From NCBI RefSeq assembly GCF_000426705.1, contig NZ_KE384554.1:636714-700713 (forward strand): a DNA stretch of 64,000 nucleotides. Reading direction: 5' to 3'. Below are positions 8,270 to 17,284 of this stretch, one piece after another; position 1 is the first letter of the stretch, and every line of letters begins with the position of its first letter. The notes below the pieces were generated by a model. It did not search any database. It was not told the origin of the DNA and was given only the letters and a program-made list of their open reading frames with translations. Position numbers and translations under genes: made by a program. The DNA is from Spirochaeta cellobiosiphila DSM 17781. Its GTDB lineage: Bacteria > Spirochaetota > Spirochaetia > DSM-17781.

Positions 8270-9613
8270 ATGATCGTACTCAAATTTGGCGGTACAAGTG
8301 TACAAAGCAGTGATTGGATGGATAAATCCCTACAAATCGCCATTGATCAGCTTCATCGAAGTCCATTAATTGTATCATCAGCCATGGCAACAGTAACTAA
8401 TGGTTTAGTTTCCATATCAGAATTAACTGGCAAAGGTCAATATTCTGAAGCAATGAGTGAGTTAGATAGAATAAAAGAACTTCACTTTACAACTGCAAAC
8501 GCTTTTTTAACAAGTACCAACCTTGAGAATACTATTGATGAACTTAACACCCTATTTATATCCTTATCTTCATTAATTAAGGGATTATGTTTGTTACAGG
8601 AATGTAGCCCCACTTCTAATGCGGCATTATTATCCTATGGGGAACTGTTGTCGACAAAGCTTTTATCAGGAAGACTTACTGAAAAAGGAATACCCAATAC
8701 ATGGATAGACGCCAGACAGGTTATTGTCACCAATGAAGAATATGACTCAGCAGTACCTGATTTTAACTTAACAGGACAAAAAGTCATAAATAACATAAGA
8801 CCTAATCCTAATCACATTTATGTTACCCAGGGCTTTATAGGGGCCACCACTAAAGGGGTCACTACTGTTCTTGGACGTGGGGGATCTGATTATTCTGCTA
8901 CAATATTTGGAAGCTTATTGAATGTAGAGGAAGTCCAAATCTGGACTGATGTTACTGGTATTATGACAACAGATCCCCGCTTAGTACCCAATGCCATGAC
9001 CATAGATTCCATTTCCTATGAAGAAGCAGCAGAAATGGCCTATTTTGGTGCGAAGGTAGTTCATCCCTCAACAATCCAGCCAGCAGTAGATAAACGAATA
9101 CCTGTATGGGTGAAAAACACGAGGGAACCATCAGCTCCGGGAACAAAGATTTCCTTTCAAGCCCAGGGTGAGGGAATACGGGCAATTACAGGAAAGAAGA
9201 ACATAACCTTAATTAATATATCCTCTACCAGAATGTTAAATGCCTATGGCTTTCTAGCGAAAATTTTCCAGATATTTGAAAAATACTCCACTTCTGTTGA
9301 TTTAATTGCAACCAGTGAAGTATCAGTGTCCATGACCATTGAAGATAAAACCCATCTTCATGAAATCATTGATGAGATAAATGTATTTGCCAATGCTGTC
9401 TATGAGAACGATCAGGCTATAATCTGTCTGGTGGGCAAAAAATTATGGATGGATTCCAATTTTATTTCTAAGGTATTCTCTTTACTTTCAGAAACCCCCA
9501 TACGCATGGTATCTTTAGGATCAAGTGATATAAACTTGAGTTTAGTCGTATCAGAACAGCATAGGGAGACCACCATAAAAGTCCTTCATAATGAGTTATT
9601 CCATGGAAACTAA
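8270..9613 (+). CDS. lysC: Aspartate kinase (monofunctional)
   Basis: 447 residues. Phosphorylates aspartate, the first step toward threonine, methionine and (where made) lysine/diaminopimelate. The N-terminal KFGGTSVQSS motif, the VLGRGGSDYSATIFG nucleotide/substrate loop and the DPRLVPNAMTIDSISYEEAAEMAYFGAKVVHP segment are diagnostic. The C-terminal about 130 residues form the regulatory ACT pair (INISSTRMLNAYGFLAKIF; IRMVSLGSSDINLSLVV). There is no fused homoserine dehydrogenase. The lysC versus thrA-type symbol cannot be settled from sequence alone. Its end overlaps the next gene by 23 bp, so translation is probably coupled. Confidence 0.92.
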   Translation: MIVLKFGGTSVQSSDWMDKSLQIAIDQLHRSPLIVSSAMATVTNGLVSISELTGKGQYSEAMSELDRIKELHFTTANAFLTSTNLENTIDELNTLFISLSSLIKGLCLLQECSPTSNAALLSYGELLSTKLLSGRLTEKGIPNTWIDARQVIVTNEEYDSAVPDFNLTGQKVINNIRPNPNHIYVTQGFIGATTKGVTTVLGRGGSDYSATIFGSLLNVEEVQIWTDVTGIMTTDPRLVPNAMTIDSISYEEAAEMAYFGAKVVHPSTIQPAVDKRIPVWVKNTREPSAPGTKISFQAQGEGIRAITGKKNITLINISSTRMLNAYGFLAKIFQIFEKYSTSVDLIATSEVSVSMTIEDKTHLHEIIDEINVFANAVYENDQAIICLVGKKLWMDSNFISKVFSLLSETPIRMVSLGSSDINLSLVVSEQHRETTIKVLHNELFHGN

Positions 9614-10457
9614 CTATAATATAGATATAATCAAAATGCGCTTAAGCCACAAAGATTATATCCTCATTGATCAAAAGAAAAATAACCTGGACAGGAACAT
9701 TATCTTTCAAAAAGCCCAACTCATATGTCATAGAAAAAAAGGAATGGGAGCGCTTGGAATACTTTTGATAGAGTATAAGGATCACACTCCTTTCGTTACA
9801 CTTATTGATAAGAAAGGTAATCCCAGTAATGATGTAGATGCCTATCTTTGTGCAGCAAGATATCTTTTCGAAAAGGGATCCTATGGAGAGGAGTCTTTTC
9901 ATTTACAGACACCAAAGAACAAACTCGACATAACACACATAGAATTAGGTACTTACCTGCTTGATTTAGGGAGGGTATCAGCTCAAAAACAGGAGCTGAA
10001 TAAACCTATACAAAGCGATCTGGCAAATATCAAAGTTAAGAATAAACATGAGACCCAATATATGTCCGACTTAACTCTAAACAACAAACAAAGCTATGTA
10101 CATATTGCAACAACAACTCGAAAAAAGAAAGAGGAAGCAAACTTTTACACTACCTATAGAGGATTTATTCCTGCTAATGTAGAACTCCTAAGAGTTTACC
10201 CACAGAGTAATGATGAGTTTTTACTATCCATGGAAGATAGAAAGGGAAGTCTAATTGAGTCAGTAGCAAAAGGGGCCATTGCTCTAACCTTAAATGGGTT
10301 CGGTCAGGATCAAATGATTACAAACATCAATACTACTGAATTTTATATCAATTGGGCCTATACTGTTGGTGTAGCCTCAAAACCTGAATACATCTTAAGT
10401 GGAAGATTCACTTTTGATTTTGAAAACAGTGATAAAAATGCAGGAGATCTTTATTAA
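9591..10457 (+). CDS. Diaminopimelate-epimerase-fold protein lacking both catalytic cysteines
   Basis: 288 residues. The N-terminal half follows DapF closely: KMRLSHKDYILID (DapF KMHGLGNDFxxxD), RKKGMGALGILLIE (DapF DRxxGxGxDGxLxxE) and DKKGNPSNDVDAYLCAARYL (DapF DGSE...CGNGxRCxARY). The second half has FIPANVELLRVYP (NVEFV) and MEDRKGSLIESVAKGAIALTLNG against DapF ERGxGETxACGTGACAA. The first catalytic Cys (CGNG) is lost and the second is Val, so racemase/epimerase activity of the known type is not expected. It lies directly after aspartokinase. Role unknown; possibly a structural or regulatory relic. Another in-frame ATG lies at 9603; neither start has a strong ribosome site. Confidence 0.7.
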   Translation: MSYSMETNYNIDIIKMRLSHKDYILIDQKKNNLDRNIIFQKAQLICHRKKGMGALGILLIEYKDHTPFVTLIDKKGNPSNDVDAYLCAARYLFEKGSYGEESFHLQTPKNKLDITHIELGTYLLDLGRVSAQKQELNKPIQSDLANIKVKNKHETQYMSDLTLNNKQSYVHIATTTRKKKEEANFYTTYRGFIPANVELLRVYPQSNDEFLLSMEDRKGSLIESVAKGAIALTLNGFGQDQMITNINTTEFYINWAYTVGVASKPEYILSGRFTFDFENSDKNAGDLY

Positions 10458-10876
10458 TGGATCCGATATTTAGACGATTAAGTACTTTATTTAAAAGCTA
10501 TTTACAGAATGAATCAGATAACACAAACTATTCTCAATCTTATTTTGACAACGAAGAACAAGAGGCCTGGGAGGAACTTGAAGAGTTCTTAAAAACAGGT
10601 CAGACAAAAAGTTCAACTCATTATCAAGATCATCGACAAAAACAAGACCAAAACATGAGCCAGGAAGAAATACTGTTACAAAAAGCATACATGGTATTAG
10701 GTTTAAAATCTGAGGCAACTTTTGAAGAAATAAAACAGCGTCATAAGGAGCTTTTATTAAAAAACCATCCTGATAAACATACAGATAGTGATTTTTCACA
10801 AAAAACAGCTACAGAGAAAACACAAGCTATAAACGAAGCTTTTCAGCTGATTAAAAAGAAGAAGAAATACAGATAA
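10457..10876 (+). CDS. Small J-domain protein (DnaJ-like co-chaperone)
   Basis: 139 residues. The C-terminal 65 residues are a J domain: helix I (ILLQKAYMVLGL), helix II (TFEEIKQRHKELLLK), the HPD motif in NHPDKH, and helix III (TEKTQAINEAFQLI). J domains stimulate the ATPase of a DnaK/Hsp70 partner. The N-terminal half is acidic and probably disordered, with no Gly/Phe or zinc region, so this is a class C J protein. It shares one base with the gene upstream (TAATG). The Hsp70 partner and client are unknown. Confidence 0.85.
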   Translation: MDPIFRRLSTLFKSYLQNESDNTNYSQSYFDNEEQEAWEELEEFLKTGQTKSSTHYQDHRQKQDQNMSQEEILLQKAYMVLGLKSEATFEEIKQRHKELLLKNHPDKHTDSDFSQKTATEKTQAINEAFQLIKKKKKYR

Positions 10877-10886
10877 GGACTATAGA

Positions 10887-11954
10887 GTGATATTAAAAGT
10901 TATTTTATTAATAGGGTTATCTTTTTTGCTTAACCTCATATTTACACCTGTAATAATAAAATTATCTCATCGTAATTCCTGGTTTGATCATATAGATCAG
11001 AGAAAGATTCATGACGGACAAATTTCCCGATTAGGGGGAATAGGAATATATGTTTCTTTCTTTCTAGTTATGGTTGTTGGAGTCATCTTATACTTCCCAG
11101 AGGTAAAGAATAATATTCTTAGCTATATATTACTAATAGCAGGATTAACAACAATGAATATTGTAGGAACCATTGATGATTTTCATACCATAAGAGCCGT
11201 ATATAAACTGGGAGGACAGATTCTAGCGGGAATACTCATTATTTCCGGCGGGTTTAGTATCCAAACAATTGAATTTCCCTTTTCCTCACTTTCTATTAAT
11301 CTCGGTTACATTGGGCCAATATTAACATTATTTTGGTTAGTAGCACTTTCTAATGCTATTAATTTAATGGATGGATTAGATGGTTTGGCAGGAGGAATAT
11401 CTTTATGGGCAGCTTTGGGAATGGGTTTATTAGGCATTATGACAAATTCAGAATCTGTACAGTTATTGTCTTTTCCTCTAGTAGGTTCTTTATTGGCCTT
11501 CCTTGTTTTTAATCTTCCTTTTCCTAAAGCTAAAATCTTTATGGGAGACTCTGGGGCTCTAACCATTGGATTTATAATTGCTACTCTGCCATTGCTATTC
11601 ACACCGGGAAGAACCACGACTTTAAACTTGTTTGTACCAAGCTCGCTACTTATTCTCCCCATATTAGACACATTTGCTGCTATTATAAGAAGATTAAGAA
11701 ATAAACAACCTATCCACCAACCAGATAGAGCTCACTTGCACCACAAGTTGCTGGATTTAGGATTTAATAATAAACAAATCCTATTAATAGTTTACTTATT
11801 TAGCTTTGTTGGAATACTAATGACCCTCTCCTGGTCTAAATTTGGTCATTACGTCGGTATACTATTAATATTTGGATTTTGGATAGTGGGAATTCTCTTT
11901 TTTACTATAATTCACTTTGCCAATAAAAGACTTCAAAAAGAAAGCCCTAACTAA
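10887..11954 (+). CDS. Undecaprenyl-phosphate sugar-1-phosphate transferase (WecA/TagO type)
   Basis: 355 residues, about ten to eleven membrane segments. This family moves a HexNAc-1-phosphate from UDP-sugar to a polyprenyl phosphate and so starts cell-surface polysaccharide synthesis. Visible signatures: IDQRKIHDGQISRLGGIGIY, the GTIDDFHTI Asp pair, NLMDGLDGLAGG, the KIFMGDSGA segment, and AHLHHKLLDLGF, which replaces MraY features and marks the WecA/TagO branch. The start is GTG, with AAGGA seven nt upstream. It ends the aspartokinase-led run and overlaps the convergent NtrC-type gene by 4 bp. Whether the sugar is GlcNAc is inferred only. Confidence 0.88.
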   Translation: MILKVILLIGLSFLLNLIFTPVIIKLSHRNSWFDHIDQRKIHDGQISRLGGIGIYVSFFLVMVVGVILYFPEVKNNILSYILLIAGLTTMNIVGTIDDFHTIRAVYKLGGQILAGILIISGGFSIQTIEFPFSSLSINLGYIGPILTLFWLVALSNAINLMDGLDGLAGGISLWAALGMGLLGIMTNSESVQLLSFPLVGSLLAFLVFNLPFPKAKIFMGDSGALTIGFIIATLPLLFTPGRTTTLNLFVPSSLLILPILDTFAAIIRRLRNKQPIHQPDRAHLHHKLLDLGFNNKQILLIVYLFSFVGILMTLSWSKFGHYVGILLIFGFWIVGILFFTIIHFANKRLQKESPN

Positions 11955-13327
11955 GCATGCTTGGAAAACTCTTCTTCCAGATTATATTCATGTAATTTGC
12001 GATGAAGAGTTTTTCGACCAATACCAAGGATTTCAGCAGTTTTGCTTTTATTCCCTTTATAGTGGATGAGAGTGTTTCTAATCACTTCCTTTTCCGCCTC
12101 AGCCATAGTACTACCAATCGTCAGTTTGATCATTTGCCCTTCCTCATTATTTCTTATATGGGGAGGTAGATCATCAACAGTAATGACAGGACCTTTGGAC
12201 ATAACAACCGCACTTTCAATACAATTACGCAATTCTCTAATGTTACCTGGCCAGGAATAATTATTGAGGGCCATTCTGGCTTTGACATCCAAACCATGTA
12301 TAACTTTTCCATTCTCCTCTGCCATTTCAACAAGGAAAGTCGAATACAATAAAGGAATATCTTCTTTTCTTTCTCTTAATGGGGGAATATGAATGTTAAC
12401 AATATTAAGACGGTAATACAAATCTTCCCGGAAATTCCCCTTCTCTACTTCTTTTATCAAATCTCTATTAGTGGCCGCTACAATGCGAACATCAACGTCT
12501 AAAGTATCTTCTCCACCGACTCGTTCAAATTGCTTCTCCTGAAGAACTCTCAATAACTTTATTTGAACGCTCTGGTTGATTTCCCCGATTTCATCAAGGA
12601 ATATGGTCCCCTTATGAGCTAACTCGAACCGTCCCTTCTTACGACCGACAGCCCCGGTGAAAGCGCCCTTCTCATGTCCAAATAGTTCTGACTCCAAAAG
12701 GCTTTCACTTAGGGCCGCACAATGGGTTTTTATAAGAGAACCCTCAGTGCGGTTAGATTGTCTATGGATAGCTTCAGCAACAAGCTCTTTACCAACACCA
12801 CTCTCTCCAGTGATAAGTACAGATGCTTTTGTAGGGGCCACCTGGTTTATCAATTCAAAAATAGCCTGCATTTGGGAGGACTTCCCAATCATCTTGTTAA
12901 ACTGTCTACGTTTTTCAATCTTTTCAACTTCTTCCTTCAGCATCTCGTGCTGGCGGATAAGCTCTCTGTTAGATAAAGCACGTTTCACTAATAGACCCAA
13001 ATGGTCAAGGTTCACCGGTTTGGTTAAAAAGTCATAAGCACCATCTCGCATGGCATTAACGGCGTTCTCCACAGTACCATGTCCTGTAAGAACAATAACA
13101 GGGATAGTAGGAAAGGAGGAACTGATATACTTTAATAATTCTTCCCCTGACAACTTGGGCATCTTCAAATCGGTGATAATCAAATCGATGAGCTCATGTT
13201 TGAGTTTTTCCTGAGCATCTTGTCCATTTTCAGCCAGAACAATATTATATCCATCCATTTCAAGGGCGCTACCCAACCCTTGTCGAATATTCTTTTCATC
13301 ATCCACTACCATAATAGTAAAGGTCAT
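11951..13327 (-). CDS. NtrC-family sigma-54 activator (Rrp2-like response regulator)
   Basis: 458 residues from the ATG at 13327; this ATG overlaps the kinase stop (ATGA), so the longer TTG-started frame is rejected. Receiver with D9/D10 and phosphoacceptor Asp53 (IITDLKMP). The AAA+ domain has Walker A GESGVGKE, an intact GAFTGA loop (EKGAFTGAVGRKKGRFELA) and Walker B (GTIFLDEIGEI). A Fis-type HTH ends it (NKSKTAEILGIGRKTLHRKL). GAFTGA contacts sigma-54, so this regulator opens -24/-12 promoters. With the adjacent PAS kinase and murG/cvpA it resembles the Borrelia hk2-rrp2 locus. Its likely target in this window is the sigma factor gene at 2706-3566. Confidence 0.93.
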   Translation of the reverse strand: MTFTIMVVDDEKNIRQGLGSALEMDGYNIVLAENGQDAQEKLKHELIDLIITDLKMPKLSGEELLKYISSSFPTIPVIVLTGHGTVENAVNAMRDGAYDFLTKPVNLDHLGLLVKRALSNRELIRQHEMLKEEVEKIEKRRQFNKMIGKSSQMQAIFELINQVAPTKASVLITGESGVGKELVAEAIHRQSNRTEGSLIKTHCAALSESLLESELFGHEKGAFTGAVGRKKGRFELAHKGTIFLDEIGEINQSVQIKLLRVLQEKQFERVGGEDTLDVDVRIVAATNRDLIKEVEKGNFREDLYYRLNIVNIHIPPLRERKEDIPLLYSTFLVEMAEENGKVIHGLDVKARMALNNYSWPGNIRELRNCIESAVVMSKGPVITVDDLPPHIRNNEEGQMIKLTIGSTMAEAEKEVIRNTLIHYKGNKSKTAEILGIGRKTLHRKLHEYNLEEEFSKHA

Positions 13328-14493
13328 GGTTCTACTCCCTCCCACATAATCAGGTGCTTTTCTTTCTGAGGAATAGGAAAGGTGAAACAAAATTTAGTCC
13401 CTACCCCTTCATCCGAGTCTACTTGAATCTCGCCACCATGTTCCTTGATGATCTTGTAGACCAAGGTTAATCCCAATCCACTTCCAGAATCTTTTGTTGT
13501 AAAATAGGGTTCAAAGATCTTATCCCTTATGTCTTTCGGAATACCAATTCCTGTATCCTGTATCTCTAAATGAACTTCATTCTCCTTGGAATAGGTGCGA
13601 ACCTTCAAAGTTCCCCCCCCTTCCATGGCATGAATAGCATTTTTTACAATGTTTAAAATGGCTTGTTTAATAAAACGTTCATCCATGTCAATCTGGGGAA
13701 GCTTTTCATCAAGATTCGTGACCATCTGAACATCTGACTGATCCATTTCAAAATGGAGGAAGTCCAACAGATCCACAACCACCTTATTCAAGTCCCCTTT
13801 AAGCATACTAGTATCCATTGGTCGAACAGCGAAAAGAAAATCAACAACAATACCATTGAGCCTTTCCACCTCTTCTGCAATAACATCCAAGAATTTCTCT
13901 ATCCGGGGATAATCAAAATCCCCGCAGTTCTGATTCTTAAAGGATTTTTGTATCAATTGTAAATGAATACCAATACTACCGAGAGGATTTTTGATTTCAT
14001 GGGCCACACCAGCAGCGAGAGTCGTCAGAGAAGCAAGGTTTTCAGCTCGTCTAAATCGAGCTTCCCTGTTCTTTTTATCGGTGATGTCCTCGATCTGAAA
14101 TAAACTCCCCCTGATCTTGCCCTTTTGAACTAAAGGAAGAAGGGCCATAGAATAGATACGGAAAGAACCTCGAAAATCAAGACTCATCTCGTGATCTTCA
14201 AAATTAAGCTGTTTTTCCAGGCTTTCCCGGAGTAATTGGGATATATCAGAATCACTAACAGCTTCCCACAACAATGTACCTTCATGGGGACGTTTGTTCA
14301 TAATAACATGACTGGGACGATTGCAGAACAAAATACGATGGGATTCATCGGTCACCACAACACCATGGGTCATGGAGCCTAAAACCATCTCAAATAATTC
14401 GTTTTCCTTAACCACCTCACCTAAAAGATTCTTAATCTGATTAGGTTCTAGTTTAGGTAACTTATCTAATGCTTTCTTTACGAATTTACTCAC
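13324..14493 (-). CDS. NtrB-like PAS sensor histidine kinase (Hk2-like)
   Basis: 389 residues, no membrane span, so a cytosolic kinase. A PAS domain (about 35-145) starts at NELFEMVLGSMTHGVVVTDESHRILFCN. HisKA carries the phosphorylated His in AAGVAHEIKNPLGSI, and HATPase_c has the N box ILNIVKNAIHAM and G boxes DTGIGIP and GSGLGLTLVYKII. It overlaps the regulator gene by 4 bp and lies 8 bp after holB. It should phosphorylate Asp53 of the adjacent sigma-54 activator. The ligand sensed by PAS cannot be read from the sequence. Confidence 0.92.
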   Translation of the reverse strand: MSKFVKKALDKLPKLEPNQIKNLLGEVVKENELFEMVLGSMTHGVVVTDESHRILFCNRPSHVIMNKRPHEGTLLWEAVSDSDISQLLRESLEKQLNFEDHEMSLDFRGSFRIYSMALLPLVQKGKIRGSLFQIEDITDKKNREARFRRAENLASLTTLAAGVAHEIKNPLGSIGIHLQLIQKSFKNQNCGDFDYPRIEKFLDVIAEEVERLNGIVVDFLFAVRPMDTSMLKGDLNKVVVDLLDFLHFEMDQSDVQMVTNLDEKLPQIDMDERFIKQAILNIVKNAIHAMEGGGTLKVRTYSKENEVHLEIQDTGIGIPKDIRDKIFEPYFTTKDSGSGLGLTLVYKIIKEHGGEIQVDSDEGVGTKFCFTFPIPQKEKHLIMWEGVEP

Positions 14494-14501
14494 AGATTTG
14501 C

Positions 14502-15662
14502 CTATTTTCCTTCTTTTAAATTAAAGAATAAGCGCTCTAAAGCCAAGGATGGATTCTGGTTCAGTGTCTCTACACTAAAAAGACTATCCTTTACAATATT
14601 AAGAGTTCGTTCAAAACCCAGAAAATCAACATCTGCCGTGTTATGTAGATCCTGTCGAAAGGTTTTCACCAACTCTTCTAAGAATATACGAAAATAATCA
14701 CGTCCCGCCAAATCTGGTAGCTGATAATCGACAATATCATTCTTAATCGCATCACGAAACTCAAGAGCATAGGCTTTCATAGTACCGGGAGCTAAACCCT
14801 TCCAGGCATAAAAGTATTCCTTAATACTTTCATACTCCCCAGAATCCTCACGGAAGATTCTCATAAGAATATCTTTCTGTTGTTCTATAGTTCTCTCAGG
14901 AAAGTTATAGATCCTTAATCGAGATAATAATGTAGGAAGAATGGAACCTCTCTGATTGGTAATCAAGAGAAAGAAGACATTATGGGGCGGTTCTTCAAGA
15001 ATCTTTAAGAGGGCATTACGGGCGCTATCCTGCATCTGTTCAGCTTTATCAATGATCACGACCTTAGGATTGTTACTGGATTGATGACTCCAGGCCGCTA
15101 TGCGTCTGATTTGATCAACAGGAATGGATTTAGGAACAAAACCAGAAAGCTTTTGACAATCCTCAAGTAAGCCTTTCTTTGTTTTTTCCAAATCCTTATC
15201 ATTCAGTCGAGGCGCTTCCAGGGCAAATTGATCCAGATAGTCTTCAACAGAACTCAACAGATTTCGAAACTTTTTCATCTTCGCTTCCTCCCCTTCCCAA
15301 AGAAGAGGATGAAATCTTATAGTTAATTTACGAATAGCCCTTCGAACCACAAACTTTGAAAAGACCTTGTCAAAACGACTATAGACATCCAGAGCAGACT
15401 GTATCTCAGGTAAAAAGTCACCCTGTCCTAATATCAGCATAGAGGTATGCTCTAATTGCCTATGTAACTGACAATTACGGCATTGGCATCCCCAATCTGC
15501 TGATTCGGTGCACATTAAAGCCCGACCCACTTCTATGGCTGATGTCATTTTTCCAGAAAAAGGAGTCCCGACAAATAACATGCTTTGAGGCAGGAGTTTA
15601 TTAGATATCTCACGAGTTAAAATATTAACCAGAGTAGGCTGATAGAGAATGTTATCAAACAT
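14502..15662 (-). CDS. holB: DNA polymerase III delta-prime subunit
   Basis: 386 residues. Part of the clamp-loader complex. Walker-A-like GTPFSGKMT near residue 33, a Cys cluster (C..GCQCRNC, about 51-63) for structural zinc, then VVIIDKAEQMQDSARNALLKILEEPP, the highly conserved delta-prime/gamma segment, and ITNQRGSILPTLLSRLRIYNF (sensor/SRC-like region). It is about 50 residues longer than E. coli HolB, with an inserted helical segment (about 85-160) between the zinc cluster and the DKAEQM segment. It overlaps cvpA by 8 bp in the murG-cvpA-holB-kinase-regulator transcription unit. Confidence 0.88.
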   Translation of the reverse strand: MFDNILYQPTLVNILTREISNKLLPQSMLFVGTPFSGKMTSAIEVGRALMCTESADWGCQCRNCQLHRQLEHTSMLILGQGDFLPEIQSALDVYSRFDKVFSKFVVRRAIRKLTIRFHPLLWEGEEAKMKKFRNLLSSVEDYLDQFALEAPRLNDKDLEKTKKGLLEDCQKLSGFVPKSIPVDQIRRIAAWSHQSSNNPKVVIIDKAEQMQDSARNALLKILEEPPHNVFFLLITNQRGSILPTLLSRLRIYNFPERTIEQQKDILMRIFREDSGEYESIKEYFYAWKGLAPGTMKAYALEFRDAIKNDIVDYQLPDLAGRDYFRIFLEELVKTFRQDLHNTADVDFLGFERTLNIVKDSLFSVETLNQNPSLALERLFFNLKEGK

Positions 15663-16149
15663 TGAGTTTCTTTACTCCCTCTTCAAACAAGGATTGCCCC
15701 TGGGGGAGATAGGGAGAAATCCTCTCATAAAAAACAGATTCCCCCAAAAGCTTTTGAGGATCAAAAAGGGGTTGAATCTCAATAACCATAATCACCAGAA
15801 AGATAACAATAAGACCTTCCAAAGCACCTATAAGAATGCCCAGAATCCGGTCCAGGCCTTCCAGATTAAGGTTCTCCACCATATTAAGTATCATATTTTG
15901 AGCAAGTCTTAGAATAATCGCAAAACCTATAAAGATACCAAAGTAAGCCAGGTATATTGTGTTATCTCCCCAATCGAGGTAACCCTTTATATATTCAGAA
16001 GCTAAGGGACCCAAGGCAACAGCAAGGATTACCCCCCCGACAAGGGTCATAAAATTAATAATCTCAGTAACAAAACCACGAAACAATCCAAAAAATACAA
16101 AACCACCTAGTATCATCAAAAAAATGATGTCCATAAGGACAAGATTCAT
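15655..16149 (-). CDS. cvpA: CvpA-family membrane protein
   Basis: 164 residues, four predicted membrane helices. Begins NLVLMDIIFLMILGGFVFFGLFRGFVTEIINF, the CvpA/colicin V production pattern, with GALEGLIVIFLVIMVIEI in the last helix. CvpA proteins are linked to envelope integrity and, in E. coli, colicin V secretion; the biochemical role is unclear. The start overlaps the murG stop (ATGA), and the C-terminal tail overlaps holB by 8 bp. Confidence 0.85.
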   Translation of the reverse strand: MNLVLMDIIFLMILGGFVFFGLFRGFVTEIINFMTLVGGVILAVALGPLASEYIKGYLDWGDNTIYLAYFGIFIGFAIILRLAQNMILNMVENLNLEGLDRILGILIGALEGLIVIFLVIMVIEIQPLFDPQKLLGESVFYERISPYLPQGQSLFEEGVKKLNV

Positions 16150-17237
16150 GACTGTAGCTCCTTTATAATTTCGTCTGCTAACAATTGGGAAGCCCCACCG
16201 GAAAAGACCTCACTAGCTCTTTGGCCCAAGGACAGGCGCTTATTATCATCTTCGGTTAGTTCTTTGACTTTGGGTAATAATTTATCCCCCGAAGCGGTTT
16301 TGCTTTCTAATACCCAAAGGGCGCCCTTATTCTCAAACAATTCCGCATTACGCACCTGATCCCCACGGGATCCTGAATCGAGAGGAATCAAGATAGTCGC
16401 CTTCCCCAAGCTACACAATTCCCATAAAGAGTTAGCTCCTGCCCGGGAAACCACAATGTCAGCTATATCATAAACATCAGCCATATCATCATGAAAATAT
16501 TCAACAGCCTTATAATGAGGATTTGGATTTGCTTCTGCTACAAGATGGCCTTTCCCTCTTTGGTGAATGATATAGAGACCAAGATCCAACAGCTGAGCCT
16601 TGATTTCATCAATGATATCATTGATCTGTTTGGCCCCTGAAGAGCCGCCTAATACCAGAAGAACTTTCTTATCAGCTGGGATGGACCACTTTGTCTGAAG
16701 CTTCGTCTTATCCCCTTGGAAGAGAGCTTCCCTTAAAGGATTACCGGACACAACTAATTTTGATCTTAGTTTGCTAGAAAAATAAGAGAGAGATTCCTCA
16801 TAAGGTAGGAAAATCTTCTTGGAAAATCGACTATTGATTTTAGTTGCCAAGCCGGGATCAAGATCTGATTCATGGCTATACACAGGGATCCTTAACAACC
16901 ATGCAGCTAACACAGGAGGAACCGATACAAATCCCCCCTTGCTGAAAAGCAATCGAGGACGATGGAACATCAAATAAAAGAAAGCCTTAATGACTCCTGC
17001 AGTGATGCGAAACAAATCTAAAAAGTTCTGTATAGAAAAATACCTTCGTAACTTTCCCGAAGGCATACCTATATAAGGAATACGGGTTTGCTTAATGATG
17101 TCCCTTTCCATACCTTTAGAGGAACCTAACCAGCGAATATCCCAATCTTTTGATTTATTAAGCTTGTCGATGACAGCTAAAGCTGGATATACGTGACCTC
17201 CGGTACCACCACCAGTAAAGAAAACTCTGTTGTTCAT
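16146..17237 (-). CDS. murG: UDP-GlcNAc:lipid I GlcNAc transferase
   Basis: 363 residues. Adds GlcNAc to lipid I to make lipid II on the inner face of the cytoplasmic membrane. Diagnostic motifs: GGTGGHVYPALAV (residues 9-21), LFSKGGFVSVPPVLAA, HESDLDPGLATK, VLGGSSGAKQIND, and the nucleotide-binding SRAGANSLWELCSLGKATILIPLD. Full length for the family. The ATG follows AAGGGG. It is the first gene of the five-gene minus-strand unit and is divergent from a secreted protein gene. Confidence 0.96.
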   Translation of the reverse strand: MNNRVFFTGGGTGGHVYPALAVIDKLNKSKDWDIRWLGSSKGMERDIIKQTRIPYIGMPSGKLRRYFSIQNFLDLFRITAGVIKAFFYLMFHRPRLLFSKGGFVSVPPVLAAWLLRIPVYSHESDLDPGLATKINSRFSKKIFLPYEESLSYFSSKLRSKLVVSGNPLREALFQGDKTKLQTKWSIPADKKVLLVLGGSSGAKQINDIIDEIKAQLLDLGLYIIHQRGKGHLVAEANPNPHYKAVEYFHDDMADVYDIADIVVSRAGANSLWELCSLGKATILIPLDSGSRGDQVRNAELFENKGALWVLESKTASGDKLLPKVKELTEDDNKRLSLGQRASEVFSGGASQLLADEIIKELQS

Positions 17238-17284
17238 GGTAACCCCTTGAATTGGTGAAGAGAATAAATTATTGTAATCCTATC

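Noticed and set aside
13328-13390. 21-residue N-terminal extension (TTG start) of the NtrC-type regulator
   Set aside because: The extension lies in the kinase coding region; the ATG at 13327 overlaps the kinase stop as ATGA and starts the receiver domain directly.
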